Made by a program: the position numbers and the translations under genes
Source: Candidatus Nomurabacteria bacterium
Lineage (GTDB): Bacteria > Patescibacteriota > Saccharimonadia > Saccharimonadales > Saccharimonadaceae
Direction of reading: 5' to 3'
Length of the DNA: 27,075 nt
Assembly (NCBI GenBank): GCA_031264785.1
Contig: JAISDN010000047.1
Coordinates: 1 to 27,075 of the forward strand
Shown here: in pieces, positions 9,901-14,945 of the stretch
How the letters are laid out: each line of letters begins with the position of its first letter
Position numbering within the stretch: position 1 is the stretch's first letter
Notes under the pieces: generated by a model
What the model saw: the letters and a program-made list of their open reading frames with translations, nothing else
Database searches by the model: none
What the model was told of the DNA's origin: nothing

Positions 9901-10388
9901 TGGCCACTACTATTATTTCCCCAACAGTATACCCAGTTATCATTACTCAAGTAACAGCCGAAATAGTATCCCATCTGCACATCCTTGGCGTCTATTTCTG
10001 TTAGATCTGTATTTGGGTCAGGAAAACCCGAGCCATTAATTGAAATCGTTTTGGTAGCACTGCCCACGGAAGACCCAAAAGCCGGTGAGAAATTTGTCCC
10101 ATTATCCGGCGAAACACTCGGTGTGCTATTAGTGAACCCACCCGGATTATTAGTACTGGTAATCTGGTCGCCCTCCACGCTGTCCAGCGTCCAGCCATCG
10201 GCATTTACAAACATGTTTGCCATCCAGCCGATTCCGACCGTCACCGCAACTATGGAAAATAAAGCTGCCGCCAAGTGCTTTTTACTCCTTCGAGGCTTCG
10301 GCAAAGCAAAATCACGCTTCAAGCGTTTTATATATTTTATGTCTCTAAGAAGGTTTATTTTTATTTTCACCACGTTGTCCTTTTCCAC
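3954..10388 (-). CDS. Giant membrane-anchored surface protein (RCC1 propeller, FN3-like, IPT/TIG repeats)
   Basis: Up to 2144 residues. A basic N-terminus is followed by one membrane segment (about 39-61); the rest should be outside the cell. Domains in order: seven RCC1-type blades with the repeated YCWG motif, plus a degenerate eighth (about 130-560); four fibronectin-III-like domains (about 575-985); seven IPT/TIG domains (about 996-1955; SVTPxxGPTGGGTxITITGTNFG pattern); a roughly 370-residue block with seven weak blade motifs inserted in the seventh IPT domain (about 1527-1898); and a C-terminal beta domain (about 1975-2144) ending DYNQAAGKYQTTVVYTAVAN, a style I recall from other CPR surface proteins. 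Such modules bind proteins or sugars; a role in attachment to a host cell is inference. Start is uncertain: GTG at 10388 has no ribosome site, while GTG at 10370 has AGGA 7 bases upstream. No sorting signal is seen at the C-terminus. Confidence 0.85.
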   Translation of the reverse strand: MEKDNVVKIKINLLRDIKYIKRLKRDFALPKPRRSKKHLAAALFSIVAVTVGIGWMANMFVNADGWTLDSVEGDQITSTNNPGGFTNSTPSVSPDNGTNFSPAFGSSVGSATKTISINGSGFPDPNTDLTEIDAKDVQMGYYFGCYLSNDNWVYCWGNNSSGQLGDGTTVNRATPVPVSQGQMVDSEIIIDYSVGNDFVCVITNMHNIYCWGGNFNRTPTQISNGQMPSGQYFKKINAGYRYICGISNTDTLYCWSSANTPIKIKTISGGGVMPNLVKQVSVGSSSPYYVCAIASDDMVYCWGGNAYGQLGNNTTASSADPTPVYGMLGESFIQVETLARSTCALKVNGQMYCWGDNYSGLLGNGTTDDSVVPTPVTQNDGLLFESIGNFNQTHSYYFTYNYGLVCAISTSNEPYCWGSGYIGDGTTGQKLLPTRVKTVSNGGIMPDAVKQISTQNAYDSSNAYISACAVADNSKVYCWGYSSSSYAMMGNNTISSSANPVQVKRFNKALPEITFNQYGSSCYSVIIVSSSKLSCYNSLGQDLYDVVVTYDGQTQILQDAYYRRTKGLPSENFSGVGRHESAHLTWDWFPEKPYYPTLEFSIACKRSDSSTWVSAKGSSCDSGKSAGDSALSTYDTVSEHAVDVVGLTNGVSYDFRMISNNSTLVYTYGIVPQASTYVPSRPEVASAVTSSCSIAYTGASYYNCRLQATITPPTSDGGSPIIGYKLLYQRPGDNYVSALYALQNYGSSINIGSSFDMYFTNPTKISIIAINANGASQPSEEILLYPPDPDDPKTPDKVRNIKVNNVDTDKVMLSWSQTNGNGYAITSYEMRYSLDSTFNSGVSTCISNTGSPITPSCTTPSLTLGSLYYVQVRAVNANGAGAWSAVYGAIVGAPDRPVISSFSAGDGTATLTWNVPNNNGAAINGYTLERSTSPDFEASQTNTSNLNSTWITSNCDSSTCTYNDSGLTNGTVYYYRVTASNSRGDSPASDPVSTMPYRAPTIISVSPASGLTTGHQTITIAGEDFNSATSVTIDGNECVTFSVVDINTITCLTPAGTVGAKAVAVTNLGGTDSKSGAFTYVPAPGISQVVPNKGPTTGGTAIALTGTGFNGVTSVKIGDKDCASFNVVSDVVIDCVTPDSNAGTYNITLTKPEGSVTGIDLYTYVTPPTITSVSPIDGMTSGGTLITVTGTDFNNVTDFKIGGQACTTFTWVSGTSVTCVVPAYSAGLVDVYIATDGGGDFTKEDAFTYIEPVIIDSVTPNSGPTGGGTEVTITGTNFTGSPTIKFGSAVCNVTDLSDGTITCKTSVHAAGTYDMTYRAATQLVTINNAFTYIAPTITSATPTSGPTGGGTEITITGTNFGSASSIKLDNKNCIGVTITVTQITCRTQSHPAGLVDLVYSDEIETIARTNAFEYLSPTITDVTPTSGPTGGGTEVIITGTNFGGAPTIRLGGSVCRRTDITATTITCETGRHLADLVDLELNDGGEAVTINDAFTYIAPSITSVTPNHGLTDGGTEITIDGSGFSSSVTTGNMMGVFSQDKYYYIDMGGNLIAGDDQGEIQIDTSAMTSGIEKLISGDTVMSAYIKELVRMYGDQLGVDAQVTISPLAVLGKDGTVYLLNSDGSSLDAFTIDGASSVVDIDFYLLITDANEYGLMIIQAFGFQNSIVGSLLDDNNQVYGFEINATNNTTIFNPVNMTGVSCELSRLMGMDLLSSSNLVALCSDNSTAYAWSDTNLPPQELDLSDVDGYIKSAIFDTGTSTLTVFTDDNMYSIGQDGTQNVLDNIDLDGIDIDYIATVGYGTTPIALLVVDKDGALYFPGEDGLEPAGIPDFPHSYGRLSSVVVSIMSMILGVVEKFIMITDMGAVYELGVTTDSEGVLVPTTDYELYYTATNVDTTGSSTSGNVKLDSSGTSADCAVDSWTDTQIVCTTSAHLAGLVNVAVNNGTYNSAVMPAQYINSSSNLTDPTNVASGFLYQESQVSLALDTNNVKIGGSSGLSPTSSGAFGFGTNVVTATTNNLDGYTLKLSTNLPDSNPNAKDMKHDSLNNFITGTSNTCTWDGGFKILTNTTTALSNNTWGFTLNTTDRDSQKLCQVPSQTSPLTIKSTTTDNEIGDVTDVYYGTKIDYNQAAGKYQTTVVYTAVANI

Positions 10389-10409
10389 AACTTTTTTGTC
10401 TTACGCCAC

Positions 10410-10446
10410 ACTATACAGACATTACCATTTAACCATGCCCCCCCCC
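10410..10446 (-). promoter_or_regulatory. Promoter region of the giant gene with a G9 tract
   Basis: On the minus strand a run of nine G (10446-10438) is followed 22 bases later by a possible -10 element TATAGT (10415-10410). The start of transcription would be near 10403. The tract then covers about -36 to -44, at the edge of the -35 position, where no TTGACA-like hexamer is seen. Changes in tract length could alter promoter strength. Confidence 0.4.
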
Positions 10447-10585
10447 GTCTGTCAACAGGCTTTGCAGGATTTGTCTATTATGTTGTGGAAAAGTATTAAT
10501 TTTCTAGCCTCATTAACGGCGATAATCCGGAATTTGTCGGAAAAGTCTTGACTTTCCTCAATAAAACGGCGTGATTCGAATAAGG

Positions 10586-11173
10586 TTATTCTAGCGCCGC
10601 TTTAATATCATCATACCTGAAGCCCTGCCTGGCTAGATAAGCAACTAGTTTCCGATCGTCATTATAATGCGCGCGTTTTTTGGCAATCAGCTTCTCCAGC
10701 GACGCTGTTTCGCTGAAATCTTTGCTACTGTTAATCACTTCATCGACCACCTCCTTTTTAATACCTTTTTTAGCCAGCTCGGCCATCATCCGTCGCTGTG
10801 AAAAACCGCGACCGGATCGCGAGCTAACAAACACTCGCGCAAACTTGGCGTCGTCCAAATAGCCATATTTATACAGCCGCTCCACCACTCGCTCGGCATT
10901 TTCCTTGCTCCACTGCTTCCGAAAAGCATAATCCCGAATTTCCCGCTCCGAGCGCAGCCGTCGCGAAATCAAATCCAGCGCCCGCACATAATTTTTACCA
11001 AAATCACTCTCCGATTTATATTCCGCCAGCTGAACCTCATCAATCTCCTGCCCACTTTTCAAACCCAAATCGACCAACTGCAACTCGTCCAACGAGAACG
11101 AATATTTATCGTCAACAAAAACATTATACCGCCCCTCCGTCTTAACCGCCGGCGAGATTTTAGTGATTTTCAT
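10586..11173 (-). CDS. recX: Regulatory protein RecX
   Basis: 195 residues. It is built of the three-helix repeats typical of RecX: about 62-100 (ALDLISRRLRSEREIRDYAFRKQW), about 100-145 (VERLYKYGYLDDAKFARVFVSSR, RGFSQRRMMAELAKKGI) and a C-terminal one (KLVAYLARQGFRYDDIKAALE). The N-terminal 60 residues match the less conserved beta region found in many Gram-positive-type RecX proteins. RecX binds inside the groove of the RecA filament and limits its growth. The gene starts 6 bases after the recA stop codon with AGGA upstream of the ATG, so translation is probably coupled to recA. Confidence 0.92.
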   Translation of the reverse strand: MKITKISPAVKTEGRYNVFVDDKYSFSLDELQLVDLGLKSGQEIDEVQLAEYKSESDFGKNYVRALDLISRRLRSEREIRDYAFRKQWSKENAERVVERLYKYGYLDDAKFARVFVSSRSGRGFSQRRMMAELAKKGIKKEVVDEVINSSKDFSETASLEKLIAKKRAHYNDDRKLVAYLARQGFRYDDIKAALE

Positions 11174-11179
11174 CGAATC

Positions 11180-12214
11180 CTATTCTTCAGTTTTAGTTAC
11201 TTTAGCCCGAACCTGCTTATCAATCTCCGCCAAAACCTTCGGCTTGTCCTTCAAATATTGTTTGGCGGCTTCGCGGCCTTGACCGATGGTTTCGTCGTTA
11301 TATTTGTAAAACGCGCCAGATTTTTGTACGATGTCATTGTTAACCGCCAAATCTAGCACGTCGCCGGTGGCGGAAATGCCTTCGTTAAACATAATGTCAA
11401 ACTCGGCCACGCGGAAGGGCGGCGCGATTTTGTTTTTGACAACTTTAACTTTAACGCGGTTGCCGATAACTTCGTCGCCGGTTTTGATTTGGCCAATCCG
11501 GCGAATGTCCATTCTCAGGCTAGCGTAAAACTTCAAGGCATTACCACCGGTCGTAGTTTCCGGATTACCAAACATCACGCCGATTTTCATCCGAATTTGG
11601 TTGATGAAAATCACGGTAGTTTTAGACTTAGAAATAATACTGGTCAATTTTCGCATCGCCTGAGACATCAGTCGCGCCTGCAAGCCCATCTGAGCGTCGC
11701 CCATATCGCCGTCGATTTCGGCCTGCGGCACCAGCGCCGCCACCGAATCCAATACCACAATATCGACCGCGTTTGATCGCACCAAAGTTTCCACAATTTC
11801 TAAAGCTTGCTCGCCATTGTCCGGCTGCGAAACCAGCAAATTGGCCGTGTCGACACCCAGGCGCTTGGCATAAACCGGATCGAGGGCGTGCTCAGCGTCA
11901 ACAAAAGCCGCCGTGCCGCCAGATTTTTGAACTTCGGCTACAGCGTGCAAAGTTAGCGTGGTCTTACCAGAGCTCTCCGGGCCATAAATCTCAATGATCC
12001 GGCCTTTGGGATAGCCGCCGCCCACCGCCAAATCCAAACTCAGCGTGCCAGACGGAAAAGTTTCCACATTAACTTTGTATGCGTCGCCTAATTTCATAAT
12101 CGAGCCGTCGCCAAACTGCTTGGTGATTTGCCCCACCGCCAAATCTAACGCCGCCCGCTTGCCCTCAGCGTCCGCACTTTTTTCAGACATAGTTTTCTCT
12201 ACCTTTTTTGCCAT
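11180..12214 (-). CDS. recA: Recombinase RecA
   Basis: 344 residues from the ATG at 12214, chosen because GGAGGT sits 5-6 bases upstream; a longer reading from TTG at 12226 would place that site inside the gene. Walker A is GPESSGKTT (78-86), followed by the recognisable FVDAEHALDP, the Walker B region VDIVVLDSVAALVP, MGLQARLMSQAMRKL (L1), and INQIRMKIGVMFGNPETTTGGNALKFYAS (L2, known motif). RecA coats single-stranded DNA, drives strand exchange and activates SOS cleavage. The C-terminal tail is short and basic/acidic mixed. It lies 33 bases after the FtsB-like gene and just before recX. An extended -10 (TGA-TAAAAT, 12247-12239) directly after the upstream stop may add a separate promoter. 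Confidence 0.97.
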   Translation of the reverse strand: MAKKVEKTMSEKSADAEGKRAALDLAVGQITKQFGDGSIMKLGDAYKVNVETFPSGTLSLDLAVGGGYPKGRIIEIYGPESSGKTTLTLHAVAEVQKSGGTAAFVDAEHALDPVYAKRLGVDTANLLVSQPDNGEQALEIVETLVRSNAVDIVVLDSVAALVPQAEIDGDMGDAQMGLQARLMSQAMRKLTSIISKSKTTVIFINQIRMKIGVMFGNPETTTGGNALKFYASLRMDIRRIGQIKTGDEVIGNRVKVKVVKNKIAPPFRVAEFDIMFNEGISATGDVLDLAVNNDIVQKSGAFYKYNDETIGQGREAAKQYLKDKPKVLAEIDKQVRAKVTKTEE

Positions 12215-12238
12215 TTTTACCTCCAATTTTATATTACT

Positions 12239-12247
12239 ATTTTATCA
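12239..12247 (-). promoter_or_regulatory. Possible internal promoter of recA
   Basis: TGA-TAAAAT on the minus strand, directly after the stop codon of the FtsB-like gene. It would start a transcript near 12232, with a leader of about 18 bases that includes the GGAGGT site of recA. There is no -35 element and no SOS-box-like sequence that I recognise. Confidence 0.35.
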
Positions 12248-12640
12248 CTACTCGGCCCGTTTGCCCAGCAAAAACTCCAGCCATTTTTCTAGGTTCGAAC
12301 GCTCATCTTTGGGCTTGGCCGCCACGCCAGTATTAACTTTTTCGGAATCGTCGGTTTCTGGCAAAATCACCAAATGTTCGCCCGGCAAAGCTTTGTTGGC
12401 CTTACGGGCTGACAACTCCAAAAACTCGTCGCTTTTATAATATTCCCGCTCCAGCGCCAGATTTTCATTTTCAATCTCCTGAATCTCGTTCTCCAGCCTG
12501 CTTTCGCGAATATAAGTTTCCGATTTATAATTTTGCTCCATCGTGCGGATGGTTTGAATCAACAAAACCAGCACCGCCAAAACCACCGCGCCGATAATAA
12601 TTCGAGTCAAAGTAAGGCGTTTTTGTTTAGAATCTTCCAT
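12248..12640 (-). CDS. FtsB/DivIC-like septum protein
   Basis: 130 residues from the ATG at 12640. A short basic cytoplasmic start (KQKRLTLTR) leads into one membrane helix (about 12-30), then a long charged coiled coil (about 36-65, ESRLENEIQEIENENLALER) and a motif-like segment ending in a Pro/Gly turn (ARKANKALPGEHLVIL). This layout is that of the FtsB/DivIC family, which links early and late cell-division proteins at the septum; its assignment rests on architecture. The last 35 residues end in a hydrophobic stretch WLEFLLG. The upstream ATG at 12646 is rejected because the promoter TGA-TATTAT ends one base before it; the ATG at 12640 sits 7 bases after the -10 and is probably leaderless. 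It leads the recA-recX operon. Confidence 0.72.
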   Translation of the reverse strand: MEDSKQKRLTLTRIIIGAVVLAVLVLLIQTIRTMEQNYKSETYIRESRLENEIQEIENENLALEREYYKSDEFLELSARKANKALPGEHLVILPETDDSEKVNTGVAAKPKDERSNLEKWLEFLLGKRAE

Positions 12641-12647
12641 AATCATA

Positions 12648-12656
12648 ATAATATCA
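12648..12656 (-). promoter_or_regulatory. Extended -10 promoter of the ftsB-like/recA/recX operon
   Basis: TGA-TATTAT on the minus strand, 7 bases before the ATG at 12640. No Shine-Dalgarno site lies between, so the first gene is probably read from a leaderless mRNA. A perfect 34-base palindrome begins 7 bases upstream. Confidence 0.5.
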
Positions 12657-12662
12657 CAATAT

Positions 12663-12696
12663 GTGTTATATTTATTCTATCGAATAAATATAACAC
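12663..12696. repeat. Perfect 15-base inverted repeat
   Basis: GTGTTATATTTATTC, the loop TATC, and the exact reverse complement. It lies immediately upstream of the -10 of the FtsB-like/recA operon, covering the -35 position, and upstream of the tRNA on the other strand. It could be an operator or a bidirectional hairpin; no T-run follows directly. Confidence 0.8.
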
Positions 12697-12706
12697 TGCC
12701 TCACTC

Positions 12707-12732
12707 AGAAAAGAAAACGAGTTTTCTTTTCT
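12707..12732. repeat. Perfect 12-base inverted repeat
   Basis: AGAAAAGAAAAC, loop GA, and the exact reverse complement. Purine-rich on one arm and pyrimidine-rich on the other, it sits just upstream of the tRNA promoter. Its low GC makes a weak RNA hairpin; a role as a DNA-level site is equally possible. Confidence 0.75.
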
Positions 12733-12744
12733 TTCGTTTCGTTG

Positions 12745-12753
12745 TGTTATAAT
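12745..12753 (+). promoter_or_regulatory. Extended -10 promoter of the tRNA gene
   Basis: TGT-TATAAT, a consensus extended -10. Transcription would begin near 12760, only about 4 bases before the mature tRNA 5' end. Confidence 0.6.
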
Positions 12754-12763
12754 TATTTACTAA

Positions 12764-12839
12764 GGGGGTGTAGCTCAGTGGTTAGAGCAGTCGGCTCATA
12801 ACCGATTGGTCGTTGGTTCAATCCCAACCACCCCCACCA
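12764..12839 (+). tRNA. tRNA with CAU anticodon (Met elongator or Ile2)
   Basis: Folds as a complete cloverleaf: acceptor GGGGGTG/CACCCCC, D arm GCTC-AGTGGTTA-GAGC, anticodon stem GTCGG/CCGAT with loop CTCATAA, T arm GTTGG-TTCAATC-CCAAC, discriminator A and an encoded CCA. The anticodon is CAU. It is not an initiator: the 1-72 pair is G-C and the anticodon stem lacks three G-C pairs in a row. The stretch GGCTCATAACC and the short D loop resemble the minor isoleucine tRNA (lysidine-modified C34) of other bacteria, so it may read AUA rather than AUG. Confidence 0.92.
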
Positions 12840-12853
12840 AGCCCCAGCCGAAT

Positions 12854-13336
12854 TTATTTTTTGAAATAGTTTTTGATAAGCAATTTACCGCACATTACGT
12901 CGGTGTCGGTCTGTTTAATCATTTCTTTCATTTTTATAAGATTATTCAAAAAGGTAGTGGAGGCACGATAGCCCTCAAGCTGCTCCCAAATATTATCGTC
13001 ATTCTTAATTCGGCATCTATCATAGTGCTCACAAAGCTGACAGGCCTGCTGCCCCAGAGCTACGCCTTCTTGCCGATATTTTTCCTTAAGTTCAAACACA
13101 TTGTCATAACCCAACTGTTTAGCGCTCAACTGACTTTGGCGGATTTTTTTGACGGCCCTAAGCAAAAGATTACTTTTCTCCAAAACCACCTCCAGACCAG
13201 TCGGTTGAAGTAAATCTAACACATCCGGTTCTACCTCTACCTCCGGCACATCCGGCTGCTCAATCTCAACCGGCTGACTCGGCGGCGTCAAATCGCCCAA
13301 ATCCATCCCTATTTGTTCATAATCGAACTTGCTCAT
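12854..13336 (-). CDS. Uncharacterised protein with a cysteine cluster
   Basis: 160 residues from the ATG at 13336; not a family I recognise. An acidic, Pro-rich N-terminal part (about 10-42, with EIEQPDVPEVEVEPDV) is probably disordered. The remainder is helical and charged. The central CQLCEHYDRC (Cys at +0, +3 and +9), with a later single Cys in DVMCGKLL, could bind a metal or form a disulfide. The C-terminus is basic (IKNYFKK). No signal peptide or membrane segment, so probably cytoplasmic. The start is set by a perfect extended -10 (TGC-TATAAT) 6 bases before the ATG, which rules out the longer reading from 13354 because that would overlap the promoter. The stop lies 14 bases from the tRNA 3' end, on the opposite strand. 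Confidence 0.65.
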   Translation of the reverse strand: MSKFDYEQIGMDLGDLTPPSQPVEIEQPDVPEVEVEPDVLDLLQPTGLEVVLEKSNLLLRAVKKIRQSQLSAKQLGYDNVFELKEKYRQEGVALGQQACQLCEHYDRCRIKNDDNIWEQLEGYRASTTFLNNLIKMKEMIKQTDTDVMCGKLLIKNYFKK

Positions 13337-13342
13337 TCTATT

Positions 13343-13351
13343 ATTATAGCA
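13343..13351 (-). promoter_or_regulatory. Extended -10 promoter, leaderless gene
   Basis: TGC-TATAAT, exactly 6 bases before the ATG at 13336. The predicted transcription start is the A of the start codon. Confidence 0.65.
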
Positions 13352-13381
13352 CACTTTTCCAGAAAAAGCAAATTCACGCTG

Positions 13382-13849
13382 TTAGCTGGTCTTTATCATC
13401 ACCACACAAGGGTTTTCCTCGCCCCAAATTTCGGTAGTCGAAAACAGCGGCAAAAAACCCATTTTAAAGTAAAACTTCCGCGTTTGCTCATAAAACTTGT
13501 CGCCGGCCGATTGGTCCAGCGTTTTGACAATCAAAAACCGCCCGCCGATTTTTTTATTTTGATTCCAGATATAATCAATCAATTTCCGGCCCACACCAAC
13601 GCCGCGCTGCTCCGGCTTAACGCCCATCACATATATTTCCGACGAATATTCGCCGTGACGCTCAACCGACGCAAAGCCGACCGCCGCGCCGTCGATTTTC
13701 GCCACAAAAAACGGCTTATTTTTCACACCATCAACATATTTGGTAATGCCGTCCTCCAAACTAAACCAATCCGGCAACTCCCGCAGAATCTCTTCGGCAA
13801 TTTTCGATTTTTGCGCACTTTCAGCGATTTCTTCAACTCTTATATCCAT
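13382..13849 (-). CDS. GNAT-family N-acetyltransferase
   Basis: 155 residues. The GNAT fold is shown by the beta4 strand SSEIYVMGVKPEQRG followed by the acetyl-CoA pyrophosphate loop QRGVGVGRKL (the Q/RxxGxG/A motif) and a C-terminal FYEQTRKFYFKMGFLPL, the usual end of the family. It should transfer an acetyl group from acetyl-CoA to an amine; the substrate (protein N-terminus, small metabolite or antibiotic) cannot be read from the sequence. Cytoplasmic. The ATG at 13849 has no ribosome site, but TGA-TAAGAT lies 7 bases upstream, so the mRNA may be leaderless. It is separated from the next gene upstream by a palindrome-rich spacer. Confidence 0.85.
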   Translation of the reverse strand: MDIRVEEIAESAQKSKIAEEILRELPDWFSLEDGITKYVDGVKNKPFFVAKIDGAAVGFASVERHGEYSSEIYVMGVKPEQRGVGVGRKLIDYIWNQNKKIGGRFLIVKTLDQSAGDKFYEQTRKFYFKMGFLPLFSTTEIWGEENPCVVMIKTS

Positions 13850-13856
13850 AATATTT

Positions 13857-13865
13857 ATCTTATCA
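13857..13865 (-). promoter_or_regulatory. Possible extended -10 promoter of the GNAT gene
   Basis: TGA-TAAGAT (four of six -10 bases match) lies 7 bases before the ATG at 13849. Weaker than the other promoters of this type in the window. Confidence 0.4.
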
Positions 13866-13925
13866 CGTAAGGACTCTTTTCAAAATTCGGCGTTACTGGG
13901 CGCCGCATCAAACTTAGCATAATAA

Positions 13926-14000
13926 TGTTGTAATTTTAACAACGCTAACAGATAACGACACGCTACATATAGCGTGTCGTTATCGTTGTAATTTTTACAA
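13926..14000. repeat. Compound palindrome: two TTGTAA-type boxes around a 34-base hairpin
   Basis: A left box GTTGTAATTTTAACAAC (13926-13942), a 7-base gap, a perfect inverted repeat GATAACGACACGCTA / CATA / exact complement (13950-13983), and directly abutting it a right box GTTGTAATTTTTACAAC (13984-14000). The two boxes are direct copies with one difference and are themselves palindromic. The block lies between the 3' end of the 69-residue gene and the promoter of the GNAT gene. It could be a terminator with operators, or a small mobile-element end structure; no adjacent T-run is seen. Confidence 0.8.
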
Positions 14001-14010
14001 CAGTTTGCAA

Positions 14011-14220
14011 TTATTTGCGGATTTTGCGGATGGCCAAGAAGCCGTTGCGCTCGTTTTCGACCACTTCGTAGCCTTCTGGTAGTTCAGTTGGAGTGCCTTT
14101 GCCGCCCTCTTCTTTAGCGAACCAGTAAATTCTTTGGATGCGGCCGCCCTTCAGGGTAACGTCTTTGTAGTGCAAGAAATAGTTGATTCCTTTTTTATTA
14201 GTGTGTTGATAAGTTGCCAT
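14011..14220 (-). CDS. Small uncharacterised protein
   Basis: 69 residues with many Lys, Arg and Tyr. No membrane segment, signal peptide or cysteine. The sequence reads as one compact domain of alternating strands: INYFLHYKDVTLKGG, then IQRIYWFAKEEGGKGTPTELPEGYEVVENERNGFLAIRK. I recall similar very short proteins from CPR genomes but know of no function. The ATG at 14220 has a strong AGGAGGAG site 7 bases upstream, in contrast to the leaderless genes around it, which suggests good expression. It follows the two-TM protein gene by about 70 bases; a possible own promoter starts with TTGACA on the minus strand (14282-14277), with a poor -10. Confidence 0.7.
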   Translation of the reverse strand: MATYQHTNKKGINYFLHYKDVTLKGGRIQRIYWFAKEEGGKGTPTELPEGYEVVENERNGFLAIRKIRK

Positions 14221-14293
14221 AACTTAACTCCTCCTTTAAATGATTTACAATACTCAGGCTACACTAGCGGCCACGCCCTGTCAATAGAGAAAA

Positions 14294-14911
14294 CTATTTT
14301 TTATCTCTGGAGCGCACCACCGCCCCTAATATCACCTCTGTTGTCACCTTAAAGAATATTGCTAAAAACACAACAATTGCCGCCAGCGTTAGCCCGCCAG
14401 CCAGATCAAAACTGAGCGCCGGCGAGGAATAATTTAAGTAATACAGCGCCGGATTGGGCAATTTGGGGGTTTTAAAAGTCTTGGTCGACACGCCCAGCCG
14501 GCCAGCCACACAACTGGCGTAGCCCTGATAACCCGACTGGCCAATCACCGATTGGCAAGATTTGGTGGCCGCCTGATAACCGCTGGCATCGACATCATTA
14601 TTAACCGCCGCAAAAGCCCGCTGAACAGCCTGATTATACAGATTTTGCAGAGCGATTTTATTGGTGTCGGCGTTCATATGAGACTGAGTATAAGCCCGCA
14701 AATTTTCGGCGGCTTGCTGAACTTTTTCGGTGTCCAGCGTTTTGTCGGCCGCTATAACCTCAGCCCGAAGTTGAGCCATATTTTGGTTATTCAGCCGCAT
14801 ACATAGAACCGCTAAGGCCAACAGGGCCACCAAAACCAGCGCCAACTGCCAAGTTTTCACTCGGCGCAGTCGCCGCCAGACATATGATAGTTTTTTGCGC
14901 CACCCGTCCAT
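14294..14911 (-). CDS. Uncharacterised protein with two membrane segments
   Basis: 205 residues. A basic start (RKK, RRLRR) precedes a membrane helix at about 21-39. A soluble, mostly helical middle follows (about 42-160), with a Cys pair (KSCQS and ASCVAG) that could form a disulfide outside the cell. A second membrane helix lies at about 168-190 and the tail is basic (RSRDKK). By the positive-inside rule both ends are in the cytoplasm and the middle is outside. I do not recognise a named family. The ATG at 14911 lies exactly 6 bases after TGG-TAAAAT, so the mRNA is probably leaderless. It is divergent from murC with only 34 bases between the two start codons. Confidence 0.72.
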   Translation of the reverse strand: MDGWRKKLSYVWRRLRRVKTWQLALVLVALLALAVLCMRLNNQNMAQLRAEVIAADKTLDTEKVQQAAENLRAYTQSHMNADTNKIALQNLYNQAVQRAFAAVNNDVDASGYQAATKSCQSVIGQSGYQGYASCVAGRLGVSTKTFKTPKLPNPALYYLNYSSPALSFDLAGGLTLAAIVVFLAIFFKVTTEVILGAVVRSRDKK

Positions 14912-14917
14912 ATTACA

Positions 14918-14939
14918 ATTTTACCATAGATGATATACT
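14918..14939. promoter_or_regulatory. Head-to-head pair of extended -10 promoters
   Basis: Minus strand: TGG-TAAAAT (14926-14918), 6 bases before the ATG at 14911. Plus strand: TGA-TATACT (14931-14939), 6 bases before the ATG at 14946. Both genes are predicted leaderless. The AGAGGT directly before the murC ATG is too close to act as a ribosome site. Confidence 0.65.
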
Positions 14940-14945
14940 AGAGGT

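Noticed and set aside
12214..12226. Longer recA start at TTG 12226
   Set aside because: The extra codons contain the GGAGGT ribosome site of the ATG at 12214.
13950..13983. CRISPR repeat or dif site
   Set aside because: Only one hairpin with two flanking boxes; no regular repeat-spacer series, and the sequence does not resemble the XerCD dif consensus.
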